Shown: piece by piece, positions 6,229 to 7,965 of the stretch
Numbering within the stretch: position 1 is the stretch's first letter
Layout of the letters: every line of letters begins with the position of its first letter
Source of the DNA: JBEKYH01 sp049511115
Lineage (GTDB): Bacteria; Planctomycetota; Phycisphaerae; Tepidisphaerales; Tepidisphaeraceae
Direction: 5' to 3'
NCBI GenBank assembly: GCA_049511115.1
Contig: JBEKYH010000332.1
Coordinates: forward strand, 1-7,965
Length of the DNA: 7,965 nucleotides
The notes under the pieces: model-generated
Databases searched by the model: none
What the model saw: the letters and a program-made list of their open reading frames with translations, nothing else
What the model was told of the DNA's origin: nothing
Made by a program: the position numbers and the translations under genes

Positions 6229-7965
6229 ATGAGCGAGCTGAAATCCAGTCAAGCGGCCGAAAACCCCGAAGCGCGGCCGACGCTGGCCGGGACAGTTCCG
6301 ATCTTCCAGCCTTTACCCGCGCCGGCAGAAGAAGCGGCCGCGGCGGCGCCAACCCAAGCGCGCTGGGAGCCGGGGGCGGTGCTGAACGGCCGATTTCGCA
6401 TCGTCGCATTGGTCGGCGCGGGCGGCATGGGCGAGGTTTATCTCGCCGACGATCTCACGCTTGCCCTGCCGGTGGCGCTGAAATTTCTCTCCAGCCGATT
6501 CACCTCCGATCCCAAACTGCTGGCCGGTTTGTACAACGAAGTGCGCCTGGGCCGGCAGGTTTCACATCCCAATGTCTGCCGCATTTATGACATCGCGGAA
6601 GTCGCCGGGACCGAGGGGGCCGCGCATCCAGCGTTTATCTGCATGGAATATATTGTCGGCGAGACGCTGGATTCAATCCTGCATCGCGTCGGGCGGCTGC
6701 CGCGCGAGAAGGCGATGCGCGCGGCGCAGGAGTTGTGCGCGGGACTGTCCGCGGTGCATGACCAGGGTCTGCTGCACCGCGATTTGAAGCCGTCGAATGT
6801 GATGATCGACGACCGCGGCACGGCGCGGCTCGCGGACTTCGGTGTGGCGGCGCTGGCCCAGGAGGCGGCCAAGACGGGGCTGGTGGGAACGCCCGGATAT
6901 CTGCCGCCGGAAGTTCTCGACGGCAAGCCCGCCACGGTGCAAAGCGACATCTACGCGCTGGGACTGGTGCTGTACGAAATATTCAACGGCAAGGGTCTGT
7001 TCAAGGCGATGACGCCGGCGGCGCAGAAAGAGGAGATCGTTGCGACGGATGTGCCAGCGCTGGTGGGATCACTCACGGAGATCGATCCGGCCGTCAAGCG
7101 GGTGATTATTCAGTGCCTCAGGCGCGAGCCGGAGCAGCGGCCGGCGTCGGTTCGCGCCGTGGCCGCGGCATTGGCGGAGGGCGCCGAGCGCGTTCGGCGC
7201 GGGCGCACCTTGGTGCTGGGAACGCTGCTGACGCTGGCCGTCATCCTGGCGGACATGGTCGGCCTGACCAGCGGATTGGAGCGCGCGATGTACGACTTTC
7301 GCGCGCGGCACTTCCAGTTTTTCGCGCCGCCGCCGACGGACAAACTGGTGCATGTGGATATCGACGACGCCGCGCTGGAGGAGATCGGGCGCTGGCCCTG
7401 GCCTCGGTCGCAGATGGCGCAGATCGTGTCAGAACTCGATCGCGCCCAGGCCAAGGTGATTGGGCTGGACGTTGTTTACTCCGAACCGGAAAACGAGCGG
7501 ACGGTGCGGCAGGCTGACGGATCGCTGAAGACCGTCGATGATGACGCTGTTTTTGCGCGGACTCTGGCCAGCGGAAATAATGCGCTGATTCCCGTGCATC
7601 TGCCGGTGGACATGGCGCCGCCGCCGTCGCCGGTGCGGGAAAAAATCGTCGAATTGCTGGAGACTAATCTGGAACAGAGCCCGGATCAGCTTAGGGCGGG
7701 GCTGAAGGACGCCGGTCTTTCGGCGAGCGATGAGCAGTTCAATCATGAATATCCGTTTGCGCTGCGGGAGGCGATTTTCGCGCGCGTTGACGGGGCACTG
7801 AAATTGAATCCGGGACAGGAGACGATTTCCAAGGAGACGCTGCGTCGGTTGCTGCTGCCGCAAAGCTTTGCGACGGGGATTAAGACGCCGGCCGATGATG
7901 CGTTGGAGAGGGCGCTGCCGCAGGTGCTGGCGCTGCGCGATTTACAACGATTCAGCCTGCCGGCG
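6229..7965 (+). CDS. Transmembrane Ser/Thr protein kinase with CHASE2 sensor domain (3' end beyond window)
   Basis: The open frame continues past the right edge, with 579 residues visible. An Ala/Pro-rich tail (1-50) precedes a complete kinase domain (about 55-315): glycine loop GAGGMGEV (63-70), catalytic Lys85 in VALK, Glu104, HRDLKPSN (183-190) with Asp185, DFG (203-205), GTPGYLPPE (220-228, APE-like) and SDIYALG (239-245). All catalytic residues are present. A membrane segment follows (about 328-346), then the start of a CHASE2 domain: LERAMYDFRAR (350-360), VHVDIDDAALEEIGRWPWPR (384-393 holds the core), VIGLDVVYSEPE (410-421). After NALIPVHLP a charged, helical stretch (about 466-570) looks inserted. 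CHASE2 is an extracytoplasmic sensor, so the protein should signal inward. The start is fixed: an in-frame TAA ends at 6213 and the only start codon before the kinase tail is ATG 6229. No Shine-Dalgarno is visible. Confidence 0.92.
   Translation, partial: MSELKSSQAAENPEARPTLAGTVPIFQPLPAPAEEAAAAAPTQARWEPGAVLNGRFRIVALVGAGGMGEVYLADDLTLALPVALKFLSSRFTSDPKLLAGLYNEVRLGRQVSHPNVCRIYDIAEVAGTEGAAHPAFICMEYIVGETLDSILHRVGRLPREKAMRAAQELCAGLSAVHDQGLLHRDLKPSNVMIDDRGTARLADFGVAALAQEAAKTGLVGTPGYLPPEVLDGKPATVQSDIYALGLVLYEIFNGKGLFKAMTPAAQKEEIVATDVPALVGSLTEIDPAVKRVIIQCLRREPEQRPASVRAVAAALAEGAERVRRGRTLVLGTLLTLAVILADMVGLTSGLERAMYDFRARHFQFFAPPPTDKLVHVDIDDAALEEIGRWPWPRSQMAQIVSELDRAQAKVIGLDVVYSEPENERTVRQADGSLKTVDDDAVFARTLASGNNALIPVHLPVDMAPPPSPVREKIVELLETNLEQSPDQLRAGLKDAGLSASDEQFNHEYPFALREAIFARVDGALKLNPGQETISKETLRRLLLPQSFATGIKTPADDALERALPQVLALRDLQRFSLPA

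Noticed and set aside
7429..7863. 144-residue minus-strand frame near the right end
   Set aside because: It is antisense to the kinase/CHASE2 frame, which is continuous from 6229 to the edge.

Overview
The window is GC-rich DNA (roughly 60% or more by eye) with bacterial gene structure: short intergenic gaps, an ATGA stop/start overlap, and recognisable Shine-Dalgarno and sigma70-like sites. Two things make Planctomycetota (Phycisphaerae-like) my first guess: a eukaryote-type Ser/Thr kinase joined to a CHASE2 sensor domain beside an FHA protein, and GC-rich palindromic repeats of the CCCTCCCCC...GGGGG type. Verrucomicrobiota, Acidobacteriota or another environmental lineage cannot be excluded. 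No rRNA, tRNA or other phylogenetic marker is present.

Layout. (1) Positions 1-263, minus strand: the 5' end of a gene for an exported protein with a clear signal peptide, cut by the window edge. (2) 264-614: a head-to-head intergenic region with three copies of a palindromic repeat, two of them forming a large inverted pair. (3) 615-1688, plus: an OafA/YrhL-type membrane acyltransferase. (4) 1689-1864: a leader region with the best promoter in the window (TTGCCT-16-TATAAT). (5) 1865-5013, plus: a two-gene EmrAB-type drug export operon, a HlyD/EmrA membrane fusion protein and a 14-TM DHA2 transporter, overlapping by ATGA. (6) 5014-5135: a fourth palindromic repeat copy and a second putative promoter. 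(7) 5136-7965 (continuing off the edge), plus: a tight signalling cluster of a small FHA protein, a broken metallo-beta-lactamase-fold hydrolase, and a Ser/Thr kinase with a membrane segment and the start of a CHASE2 domain.

How the genes work together. The EmrA/EmrB pair should form an inner-membrane pump and adaptor that needs an outer-membrane channel not encoded here. In the signalling cluster, CHASE2 would sense something outside the cytoplasmic membrane, the kinase would phosphorylate cytoplasmic targets, and the FHA protein could bind phosphothreonine, possibly its own. The hydrolase between them lacks the central part carrying two metal-ligand motifs and changes frame there, so it is a pseudogene or an assembly fault. 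The most interesting items are this broken gene inside a compact signalling operon, the FHA/kinase pairing, the palindromic repeat family, and inserted segments in the EmrA homologue and in the CHASE2 region.
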